6,659 nt of DNA from Actinomycetota bacterium (GTDB taxonomy: Bacteria > Actinomycetota > Thermoleophilia > UBA2241), in contig JAAYBE010000036.1 of assembly GCA_012719015.1 (NCBI GenBank), positions 1-6,659 of the forward strand. Reading direction: 5' to 3'. The position numbers and the translations under genes are program-made. Of this stretch, positions 1 to 5,379 are shown piece after piece (position 1 is the first letter of the stretch; each line of letters begins with the position of its first letter). A model generated the notes under the pieces. The model was given only the letters and a program-made list of their open reading frames with translations. It had not been told where the DNA came from and did no database searches.

Positions 1-97
1 CCTCCCGGTCGAGGTCGTGCGTGGGGCAGTTCTTGGGGAAGGGACCGCTCTCGCTCTCACAGCAGGCGGTGGTCCCGCACCGGGCACACGTGTACAT
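1..97 (-). CDS. DUF1847-like cysteine-rich metal-binding protein, 5' end only
   Basis: This leftward gene begins with ATG at 97-95 and leaves the window after 32 codons, so only the N-terminus is visible. It holds cysteines at residues 4, 7, 12, 13 and 24, in the pattern MYTCARCG...ACC...PFPKNCP. This C-x2-C-x4-C plus PKNCP arrangement is what I recall of the N-terminus of DUF1847 proteins, which are putative metal-binding proteins of anaerobes with no firm function. On the minus strand GAAGGAG lies five bases before the ATG, a good ribosome site that supports this start. The gene is divergent from the DUF5320-type gene across a shared 196-base intergenic region, so it could share the palindromic operator there. 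The family call rests on about 25 residues and is moderately sure; a generic zinc-ribbon protein is the alternative. Confidence 0.7.
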   Translation of the reverse strand, partial: MYTCARCGTTACCESESGPFPKNCPTHDLDRE

Positions 98-204
98 GAC
101 AGCTCCTTCATCTCGGACCGGGGCCACCCGACATCCCGGCCGGCCACCGGAAGCGCCGGGTCTGACCGCATCCTACGCCGCAGCGCACGACGTGGTCGCC
201 CCGC

Positions 205-232
205 TTGCATTCCGTACAGTCGGGTATATTAT
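205..232 (+). promoter_or_regulatory. Predicted promoter of the DUF5320-ferredoxin-ATPase operon
   Basis: TATTAT at 227-232 is a good -10 candidate inside an AT-rich patch that stands out from the G+C-rich surroundings. A weak -35, TTGCAT at 205-210, sits 16 bases upstream. Transcription would start near 239 and give a leader of about 55 bases before the ATG at 294. The palindrome at 231-246 abuts the -10, so a bound protein would occlude polymerase. The placement mirrors the promoter at 4755-4783. Prediction by eye only. Confidence 0.5.
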
Positions 233-246
233 GAGCGTATGCTCAT
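231..246. promoter_or_regulatory. Palindromic operator 1 (ATGAGC-GTAT-GCTCAT)
   Basis: A perfect inverted repeat with 6-base arms (231-236 and 241-246) around a 4-base centre lies in the divergent intergenic region. Its bases 232-243, TGAGCGTATGCT, match 4783-4794 at 11 of 12 positions, the only change being G to A in the centre. Both copies begin at the last base of a predicted -10 hexamer. The size and symmetry suit a dimeric HTH repressor or activator. The UPF0251/DUF134 protein encoded after the second copy is the natural candidate (inference). Confidence 0.65.
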
Positions 247-293
247 TACCACCAGCGCGCGGCGTCTTCCGCCGCGGAGCGAGAGGAGGCATC

Positions 294-638
294 ATGCCAG
301 GTTTTGACGGTACAGGCCCGATGGGCCAGGGCCCCATGACCGGCGGCGGCCGCGGCCCCTGTGTGAGCGGGGCAGGCGCACAGCCGCTGACGCCCGGATA
401 CCGGCGCGGCGGCTTCGGCTACGGACGCGGGCTGGGCTACGGCCGCGGCGCCGGGTTCGGCCGCGGTGGCCGGGGTTTTGGGAACCAATACTACGCCACC
501 GGACTGACCGGATGGCAGCGCGCCCAGATGGACGCGACCGGCGAGGCCGGTGCGCCACAGGTCGACCGGCTCGACCGACTCGAGACGCGCCTCGGCGAGG
601 TGCTGGCCAGACTGGACCGCATCGAGGGGGCCGAGTGA
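294..638 (+). CDS. DUF5320-type Gly/Arg-rich protein
   Basis: This is a 114-residue protein of unknown biochemical role. The N-terminus MPGFDGTGPMGQGPMTGGGR is the characteristic start of DUF5320 proteins, which occur in anaerobes beside NifX-fold and ferredoxin/MinD genes. Residues about 40-63 are imperfect repeats of (Y/F)GRG, rich in Gly, Arg and aromatics. The last 25 residues (LDRLETRLGEVLARLDRIEG) form an amphipathic heptad pattern likely to be a short coiled coil. One cysteine is present, at residue 23. The ATG at 294 is chosen because AGGAGG lies four bases upstream and the family motif starts here, although the frame is open back to 21. It is the first gene of the long operon; its stop is two bases before the next ATG. 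The name is confident, the function unknown; a scaffold or metal-cluster accessory role is a guess. Confidence 0.85.
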   Translation: MPGFDGTGPMGQGPMTGGGRGPCVSGAGAQPLTPGYRRGGFGYGRGLGYGRGAGFGRGGRGFGNQYYATGLTGWQRAQMDATGEAGAPQVDRLDRLETRLGEVLARLDRIEGAE

Positions 639-640
639 CC

Positions 641-1057
641 ATGAGCCCGGGAGGGCGCGGCAAGGGGACCCCCGGCGGCAGGCGCCGTCGGGGGAGCCCG
701 CCGGTGATCGGCCGGGACGCCCGCGGCGTGAGGCGCCGGCGGCGCGACGGAAGCGGCCGCAGATCGACTTTCACCACGGGGACCACCCCGACTGCCGCGG
801 ACGCGCTCTTCAGTCATCCGGCGACCCCGGCAGGCTCAACCGTGACCCCCGCGCGCGGGGCGGGAGATCAGACAAGCCGGACGGTCCGGCTCGAGGATCC
901 CGACGCCTGCAGCGGCTGCGGGACCTGCGTCGACGTGTGCCCCCGCGGGGCGATCGGACTCAATGACGTCGCCGTGATCGACGCCGACCTCTGCGACGGC
1001 TGCGCACGGTGTGTCGACGCGTGCCCGCAGGGCGCGCTCACCCTGGAGGCGGCGTGA
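641..1057 (+). CDS. 2x[4Fe-4S] ferredoxin with Arg-rich N-terminal extension
   Basis: The last 55 residues of this 138-residue protein are a classic bacterial dicluster ferredoxin: CSGCGTCVDVCP and CDGCARCVDACP, each giving CxxCxxC plus a CP cysteine that crosses to the other cluster. It should carry electrons, probably to or from the two ATPases encoded directly downstream, which have their own ferredoxin inserts. The first 75 residues are unlike a standard ferredoxin: a Gly/Arg-rich, strongly basic segment (about 1-42) and then a Thr/Ala/Pro linker. Codon third positions stay G/C-rich through this extension, so it appears translated. The start is uncertain: ATG 641 is used, GTG 635 overlaps the upstream stop and lies closer to the GAGGGGG at 624-630, and GTG 842 would give a compact ferredoxin. 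The stop overlaps the next ATG by one base, implying translational coupling. Confidence 0.8.
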   Translation: MSPGGRGKGTPGGRRRRGSPPVIGRDARGVRRRRRDGSGRRSTFTTGTTPTAADALFSHPATPAGSTVTPARGAGDQTSRTVRLEDPDACSGCGTCVDVCPRGAIGLNDVAVIDADLCDGCARCVDACPQGALTLEAA

Positions 1058-1941
1058 TGTTGCGCATCGCCGTCGCGAGCGGCAAGGGAGGCACCGGCAA
1101 GACCACGCTCGCCGTCAATCTGGCTGCGTTGCTCGCCGACCAGGGCCATGGAGTCCGGCTCCTGGACGCCGACGTCGAGGAGCCGGACTGCCACCTCTTC
1201 CTTCATCCGCATGACGAGAGCAGTGCCCCGGTGGACGTCCTGATCCCCGTGGTGGACGACGCGCGCTGCACCGCGTGTCGTGTGTGTGCCGACGTGTGCG
1301 CCTTCAACGCGATCACGGTCATCGGGTCGTCCGTCCTCGTGTTCCCCGAGCTCTGCCACTCCTGTGGCGCGTGTCCTCTGCTCTGTCCGGAGTCCGCCCT
1401 CCACGAGGAGTCGAGGACCACCGGCCAGGTCCGGCGCGGCACAGTGGATCGGCCTGGTGCATCCTTCGAACTCGTCACCGGCGTCCTGACGGTGGGCGAG
1501 GCGAAGCCGGTCCCCGTGACCAAGGCGGTCAGGGCGGCCGGCGAGAGAGAGGGCGCCGACGTGGTACTCGTCGACGCACCTCCCGGGACCTCCTGCCCTG
1601 TGATCGAGTCGGTGCGTGGGGCCGACCTGGTGGTGTTGGTCACGGAGCCGACGCCCTTCGGCCTCAACGACCTGCGACTGGCCGTGGAGATGGTGCGCGC
1701 TCTGGGGCTGCGGGCCGTCGTCGCCATCAACCGCGCCGGCGTCGGTGACGACCGGACGCTGCGCTACTGCGAGGAGGAGGGCCTCGAGGTCGTACTCGAG
1801 CTGCCCGACGACCGCCGCATCGCCGAGGCCTATTCCCGTGGCGAGCTGCTGGTGGACGCCCTCCCGGAGCTGCGTCAGTTGTTCGAGTCCATGTGGCGCC
1901 GCATCGTGAACGCAGTGACCGCCCAGGAGGTGAGGCCGTGA
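1057..1941 (+). CDS. MinD/ParA-like ATPase with inserted 2x[4Fe-4S] domain (first copy)
   Basis: This 294-residue protein is a SIMIBI-class P-loop ATPase. It has a deviant Walker A, GKGGTGKTT, at residues 9-17, DADVEEPD near 37-44, and the switch motif DAPPG at 173-177 followed by Cys180. Between these lies a ferredoxin insert with cysteines 71, 74, 77, 81 and 100, 103, 106, 110; the first cluster motif ends in CA rather than CP. This is the architecture of the paired Fe-S ParA/MinD ATPases of Orp clusters in Desulfovibrio and of many anaerobes and archaea. Its role is presumably ATP-driven Fe-S or metal-cluster assembly, or protein positioning. GGAGG at 1045-1049 is seven bases before ATG 1057; an in-frame GTG at 1054 is possible. 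It is immediately followed by a paralogue. Confidence 0.92.
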   Translation: MLRIAVASGKGGTGKTTLAVNLAALLADQGHGVRLLDADVEEPDCHLFLHPHDESSAPVDVLIPVVDDARCTACRVCADVCAFNAITVIGSSVLVFPELCHSCGACPLLCPESALHEESRTTGQVRRGTVDRPGASFELVTGVLTVGEAKPVPVTKAVRAAGEREGADVVLVDAPPGTSCPVIESVRGADLVVLVTEPTPFGLNDLRLAVEMVRALGLRAVVAINRAGVGDDRTLRYCEEEGLEVVLELPDDRRIAEAYSRGELLVDALPELRQLFESMWRRIVNAVTAQEVRP

Positions 1942-2846
1942 TGGAGCCACGCGAGCTGGTCGTGATCAGCGGCAAGGGCGGCACCGGCAAGACGAGCGTC
2001 GTGGCGGCTTTCGCCGCGCTCGCCGGGGGAGCCGTGCTCGCCGACTGCGACGTGGATGCGGCCGACCTGCACCTCGTGCTTCGGCCCGAACTGGGCGAGC
2101 CGCATGATTTCAGCAGCCGCTCCTGCGCGGTCATCGAGCCGGATCCCTGTACGGGGTGCGGCCGCTGTGCAGAGGTCTGCCGCTTCGACGCGGTCTCCCG
2201 CTCTCCCGACGACGAGTACTCGATCGACACCATCGCCTGTGAAGGCTGCGCGTTGTGCATGCGGGTATGCCCCGCCGACGCGATACGCATGGAGAGCGTG
2301 GTCAACGGTGTCTGGATGGTCTCCACGACACGCTTCGGCCCGCTCGTCCACGCCCGTCTCGGTGTGGCGGAGGACAACTCGGGCAAGCTGGTCACCCATG
2401 TGCGCAAAGAGGCCCGTGCGACGGCGCTGAGGGAGGGACTCCCGCTCATCCTCGCCGACGGCGCCCCGGGTATCGGGTGCCCGGTCATCGCGTCGCTCAC
2501 CGGCGCGCATTTCGTGCTCGCGGTCACCGAGCCCACGGTCTCGGGACGGCACGACCTCGAGAGGGTGCTGCAGGTCGTGCGCGGCTTCCGCCTGCCGTTC
2601 GCGGTGCTGGTGAACAAAGCGGATCTCAACCCGGAGCTCACCGAGGCGGTCACGGCGGACGTGCTGGCCCAGGGAGCGCTCTTCGCGCGGACCGTCGACT
2701 ACGACCCCGCCGTGACCGCGGCACAGGTGGCCGGCGTGGACGTCGTCACCTACGGCGGCCGCGCCGCAGCCGCGATCGAAGAGGCGTGGAACGAGACTGC
2801 CCGCGCCCTGGCGGTCACGGAGGAGGGCGACGTCAGCCATGCCTGA
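1941..2846 (+). CDS. MinD/ParA-like ATPase with inserted 2x[4Fe-4S] domain (second copy)
   Basis: This 301-residue paralogue of the preceding gene has the same plan: Walker A GKGGTGKTS at 11-19, DCDVDAADLH at 35-44, ferredoxin cysteines 70, 73, 76, 80 and 100, 103, 106, 110, then DGAPG at 173-177 with Cys180. The Fe-S cysteines and Cys180 fall at almost the same positions in both copies, and the sequences are clearly divergent, so this is an old duplication likely to form a heterodimer rather than a recent one. The switch motif has Ala where the first copy has Pro. The junction repeats the upstream one: GTGATG, with TGA and ATG sharing one base. AGGAGG at 1925-1930 is ten bases from ATG 1941 but seven from GTG 1938, so GTG 1938 is a realistic alternative start, adding one residue. 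Confidence 0.92.
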   Translation: MEPRELVVISGKGGTGKTSVVAAFAALAGGAVLADCDVDAADLHLVLRPELGEPHDFSSRSCAVIEPDPCTGCGRCAEVCRFDAVSRSPDDEYSIDTIACEGCALCMRVCPADAIRMESVVNGVWMVSTTRFGPLVHARLGVAEDNSGKLVTHVRKEARATALREGLPLILADGAPGIGCPVIASLTGAHFVLAVTEPTVSGRHDLERVLQVVRGFRLPFAVLVNKADLNPELTEAVTADVLAQGALFARTVDYDPAVTAAQVAGVDVVTYGGRAAAAIEEAWNETARALAVTEEGDVSHA

Positions 2847-3891
2847 GCCGAGAGAGCCGCAGACGGACGTCGTCGATCCCGGCTCCGGCCGGGCGCCGGA
2901 CGCCTCCGATGCCGGTGGGGGGCGCGATCGCCCACACAGCGGTCACGACGCAGCCCCCTTGGTGTACGGACCAGTCCCGTCTCGGCGACTGGGCCGCTCC
3001 CTGGGGGTGGACCTCGTACCGTTCAAGACCTGCACGCACGACTGCGTCTACTGCCAGCTCGGCCCGACGACCGACAGGACGACGACGCGCCGACCGTGGG
3101 TCGAGCCGGCACACGTGCTCCGCGAGATACGCTCCCGTCTCGACACCCGGCCCGATGTGATCACCCTGGCCGGCTCCGGAGAGCCGACGCTCTGCACAGG
3201 GCTCGACCTGGTGATCGACGGCATCAAGGCGATGACCACCGTGCCCGTGTTCGTCATCACGAACGGCTCGCTGCTCGGCCGCCCTGACGTCCAGCGCGAG
3301 CTGGCTCACGCCGACGTGGTGCTCCCCTCGCTCGATGCGGTCGACGACGTCACCTACCGCGCCGTCAACCGTCCGCACGAGGACCTGGACTTCGCCGCCT
3401 TCGTCGACGGCATCGCCGACTTCCGCTCCTCGTACGGAGGTCAGATCTGGCTCGAAGTCATGCTGCTCGACGGAGTCACGGGGACCGTGTCCATGGTGGA
3501 GAGACTGGCGCGGCACGCCGCCCGGCTCGCGCCGGACAGGATCCAGTTGAACACGGTGGTCCGCCCGCCGGCCGAACAGACCGCCAGGCCAGTCTCGCCG
3601 GGGCGGCTCGCCGATCTCGCCGCTCTCTTCACTCCGCAGGCGGAGGTCATCGCGGGCGCACCGCAGGCCGACCACGACCAGCAGGCGACGGCCGCGGCCG
3701 TCCTGGCCCTGATCGCGCGGAGACCGTGCACCGTGACGGACGTGGCGACCGGGATCGGAGCCCATCGGAACGCTGCCCTCAAGACGCTCACCGCGCTCGT
3801 GGAGAACGGCGCGGCTCAACGCGTCGACCACGACGGCGACGTGTTCTACGCCGCCGCGGACCCAACACGACCCATCGAGGAGGAGTCATGA
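2839..3891 (+). CDS. Radical SAM protein, COG0731-like, with C-terminal winged-helix-like segment
   Basis: This 350-residue protein has a radical SAM [4Fe-4S] motif, CTHDCVYC, with cysteines 65, 69 and 72, and the SAM-binding GSGEPTL at 112-118. The segment YGPVPSRRLGRSLGVDLVP at 43-61 just before the cysteines is typical of the COG0731 group of Fe-S oxidoreductases, which have TYW1 (wybutosine) relatives and mostly unknown substrates. Residues about 283-340 are not part of the radical SAM core and read as a winged-helix fold (alanine-rich helix, RPCTVTDVATGIGAHRNAAL, then a hydrophilic wing). The first 40 residues are low-complexity and poorly conserved in type. The gene overlaps the ATPase stop by eight bases, with AGGAGG 12 bases upstream of the ATG, and ends in a 4-base ATGA overlap with the next gene. 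Its substrate is unknown; modifying a partner in this cluster is a guess. Confidence 0.88.
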   Translation: MPEPREPQTDVVDPGSGRAPDASDAGGGRDRPHSGHDAAPLVYGPVPSRRLGRSLGVDLVPFKTCTHDCVYCQLGPTTDRTTTRRPWVEPAHVLREIRSRLDTRPDVITLAGSGEPTLCTGLDLVIDGIKAMTTVPVFVITNGSLLGRPDVQRELAHADVVLPSLDAVDDVTYRAVNRPHEDLDFAAFVDGIADFRSSYGGQIWLEVMLLDGVTGTVSMVERLARHAARLAPDRIQLNTVVRPPAEQTARPVSPGRLADLAALFTPQAEVIAGAPQADHDQQATAAAVLALIARRPCTVTDVATGIGAHRNAALKTLTALVENGAAQRVDHDGDVFYAAADPTRPIEEES

Positions 3892-4253
3892 AAGTGGCGA
3901 TCACCACTCAGGACAACGACATCGACGCCCTGGTCGATCCCCGTTTCGGCAGGGCGGCCTGGTTCATCATCGTGGACCCGGAATCAGAGGAGTGGACCGC
4001 GGTCGACAACCGGGCGAACGCGGATGCCGGCGGCGGCGCCGGCGTCCAGGCGGGCACCATCGTCGCGGACCAGGGGGTCGGCGCCGTGATCACGGGTAAC
4101 GTCGGGCCGAACGCGCACCGGACGCTGGCCGCGGCGGGCGTGAGCGTCTATCAGGCCGGTAACGGCGTCACCGCCCGCGAGGCGCTGCGCAGGTACAAGG
4201 CGCAGGAGCTCCCGGTCGTCACGACGCCGACCGTGGCGGGTCACTGGTCGTGA
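3888..4253 (+). CDS. NifX/NafY-fold protein, Orange-protein (ORP)-like
   Basis: This 121-residue protein of the dinitrogenase iron-molybdenum cofactor family (Nitro_FeMo-Co domain) has the ribonuclease-H-like fold. Visible family motifs are DPRFGRAAWFIIVD at 17-30, the AVDNRANADAGGGAGVQAG segment near 38-56 and AVITGNVGPNA near 66-76. These fit the ORP branch best, in which the Desulfovibrio gigas orange protein binds a mixed Mo/Cu sulfide cluster without cysteine ligands. This protein contains no cysteine at all, consistent with that. It overlaps the radical SAM stop by four bases and has GAGGAGGAG just before the ATG, so it should be translated strongly. Its placement after two Fe-S ParA ATPases matches Orp-type clusters. 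No nitrogenase genes are visible, so FeMo-co work is not implied. Cluster binding is inferred from the family. Confidence 0.88.
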   Translation: MKVAITTQDNDIDALVDPRFGRAAWFIIVDPESEEWTAVDNRANADAGGGAGVQAGTIVADQGVGAVITGNVGPNAHRTLAAAGVSVYQAGNGVTAREALRRYKAQELPVVTTPTVAGHWS

Positions 4254-4311
4254 CGAGACGGTCCTCGCACAGGTCCGGTCGTGCACGAGCCGGAGGAAGG
4301 GGTGAGACCGT

Positions 4312-4758
4312 ATGGAAGCCCGAGGGATGAGACCGCGCCGCAACCGCCGGCGCGGGTCCGCACTCTGTGACACACCGGGAGCCGGCCGGGCGTCGCGGCC
4401 GGGGAGGGGACGCGCCGTCGCTCCGTCGGACGAGACGACTCTCGCGGCACGCACGGCCATGCGGGCCGTGATCGCCGCGGGTGCCTACGTGGCGCAGGAC
4501 ATGCGTGACCGCGAGGGGCTCACACGGCCCATGTTGCGACGCGCCGCCATCCGTATGGCCGTGAGCCGACAGGCCGCACTGCGACGACTCGGCGCCGCCT
4601 ATCTTCGCGCCGATCCTCCCGCTCCCGGTGAGCTGCCCGTCGGCATGTCGCCGGCGCGACCGCTGCCGTCCGGGGAGCGGGAGGCCGAGCAGGTGATCGA
4701 CCTCGATCCGTCAACGGTCACGGAAGTCAGGCCGGCAGGGGGCCAGGAGGCGGTTTGA
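4312..4758 (+). CDS. Hypothetical Arg/Ala-rich protein
   Basis: I do not recognise this 148-residue ORF. The first 40 residues are strongly basic and disorder-prone (RPRRNRRRGS, then Gly/Arg/Pro). Residues about 45-100 look helical and rich in Ala, Arg and Met (ARTAMRAVIAAGAYVAQDMR and following). The C-terminal third is Pro-rich and ends acidic. There is one cysteine and no obvious membrane helix or enzymatic motif. GGAGGAAGGGGTGAG lies at 4292-4306, five bases before ATG 4312, a strong ribosome site that supports a real gene. It begins 58 bases after the ORP-like gene with no clear terminator between, so it is probably the last gene of the main operon. Its stop codon lies inside the predicted -35 of the next promoter. 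An N-terminally shorter form from Met6 is possible. Confidence 0.6.
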   Translation: MEARGMRPRRNRRRGSALCDTPGAGRASRPGRGRAVAPSDETTLAARTAMRAVIAAGAYVAQDMRDREGLTRPMLRRAAIRMAVSRQAALRRLGAAYLRADPPAPGELPVGMSPARPLPSGEREAEQVIDLDPSTVTEVRPAGGQEAV

Positions 4759-4783
4759 TGGCGACCTCCGGCCCGATTATCCT
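4755..4783 (+). promoter_or_regulatory. Predicted promoter of the UPF0251-NifX-like unit
   Basis: TTGATG at 4755-4760 and TATCCT at 4778-4783 are 17 bases apart, the ideal spacing, with four of six consensus matches each. Transcription would start near 4790, leaving a leader of about 25 bases before ATG 4815. The palindrome at 4783-4794 starts at the last base of the -10, as at the first promoter. The -35 overlaps the stop codon of the upstream gene. Prediction by eye. Confidence 0.55.
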
Positions 4784-4796
4784 GAGCATATGCTAG
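4783..4796. promoter_or_regulatory. Palindromic operator 2 (TGAGCATATGCTAG)
   Basis: The core AGCATATGCT at 4785-4794 is a perfect 10-base palindrome. TGAGCATATGCT at 4783-4794 matches 232-243 at 11 of 12 bases, and both copies also share TAT four to six bases before the match and ACC five to seven bases after it. It lies at the likely transcription start of the gene for an HTH protein, 18 bases before its ATG, as expected for autoregulation. The outer arms are less symmetrical than in operator 1. Confidence 0.65.
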
Positions 4797-4814
4797 GAAC
4801 CTGTGAGCTGACGC

Positions 4815-5348
4815 ATGCCTAGACCGCCTATCGAGCGCACCGTCTCGGGCGTGCCGCGCGTCACGCTGTTCAAGCCCGCCGGCGTGCCGGTGCGCGATCT
4901 CGAGCAGCTTCGTCTCGGCGTGGACGAGCTCGAGGCCCTCAGGCTCGTGGACCTTGAGGGCCTGACGCACGAACAGGCCGCCGAGGTCATGGGCGTCTCG
5001 CGTCAGACGGTCGGGCGGGTGCTCGAGCGGGGCCGCACGCGGGTCGCAGAGGCGCTGGTCGGCGGCAAGGCCATCCTCATCGACGGCGGCCAGTACCGGG
5101 TGGAGCCGCGGCGCATGCGCTGTCACGCCTGCCAGGCTCGATGGACGACCACCGGCGACGAGACGGCGACGGCCTGTCCCGAGTGCGGCGCCACCGACGT
5201 CGGGCTCTGCTGGGGCCCTGGGGACGGCCGCGGCGGGCGCGGCCGAGGTCGGGGCCCTGGCCGAGAGCCCTGTGAGAGCGGCCGCGGCCCGGGACGCGGC
5301 GGCGGTCGCGGCCAGGGGCCCGGCGGCAGACACGGGTCCCGCGCGTGA
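4815..5348 (+). CDS. UPF0251/DUF134 HTH DNA-binding protein with zinc-ribbon and Gly/Arg tail
   Basis: This is a 177-residue probable transcription regulator. The N-terminus MPRPPIERTV...FKPAGVP is the UPF0251 (DUF134) signature, followed by DELEALRLVDLEGLTHEQAA and a sigma-70 region 4-like helix-turn-helix at about 49-75 (AAEVMGVSRQTVGRVLERGR). GGKAILIDGGQY at 83-94 is also typical. Residues 103-124 hold CHAC and CPEC, a probable zinc ribbon. From about 134 to the end is a Gly/Arg tail broken by PCESG, similar in flavour to the DUF5320-type protein encoded at 294. The gene stands 18 bases behind a palindromic operator also present at the main operon promoter, so it probably controls both (inference). 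The Shine-Dalgarno sequence is weak, suggesting low expression. Family assignment is firm; DNA target and signal are not known. Confidence 0.9.
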   Translation: MPRPPIERTVSGVPRVTLFKPAGVPVRDLEQLRLGVDELEALRLVDLEGLTHEQAAEVMGVSRQTVGRVLERGRTRVAEALVGGKAILIDGGQYRVEPRRMRCHACQARWTTTGDETATACPECGATDVGLCWGPGDGRGGRGRGRGPGREPCESGRGPGRGGGRGQGPGGRHGSRA

Positions 5349-5379
5349 CCCTCACCACACGATCATGAACGGAGAGAGA

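Noticed and set aside
420..480. Short direct repeats (GGCTACGGNCGCGG-like) that could suggest a DNA repeat array
   Set aside because: They lie in frame within the DUF5320-type gene and simply encode the GYGRG/GFGRG protein repeats.
1070..2000. Near-identical DNA around the two P-loops (GGCAAGGGNGGCACCGGCAAGAC) as a possible recombination repeat
   Set aside because: The identity is confined to the conserved Walker A codons; the flanking sequences diverge, so it reflects an old gene duplication.
868..2840. Long minus-strand open frames opposite the two ATPase genes
   Set aside because: They are antisense shadows produced by high third-position G+C; the plus-strand products carry complete family motifs.
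4263..4290. Imperfect inverted repeat CTCGCAC...GTGCACGAG after the ORP-like gene
   Set aside because: The arms need a two-base bulge and no T-run follows; I see no support for a terminator or riboswitch.
5222..5330. G/C-rich repeats resembling a structured RNA or replication slippage array
   Set aside because: They encode the Gly/Arg tail of the UPF0251 protein in frame and are compositional.
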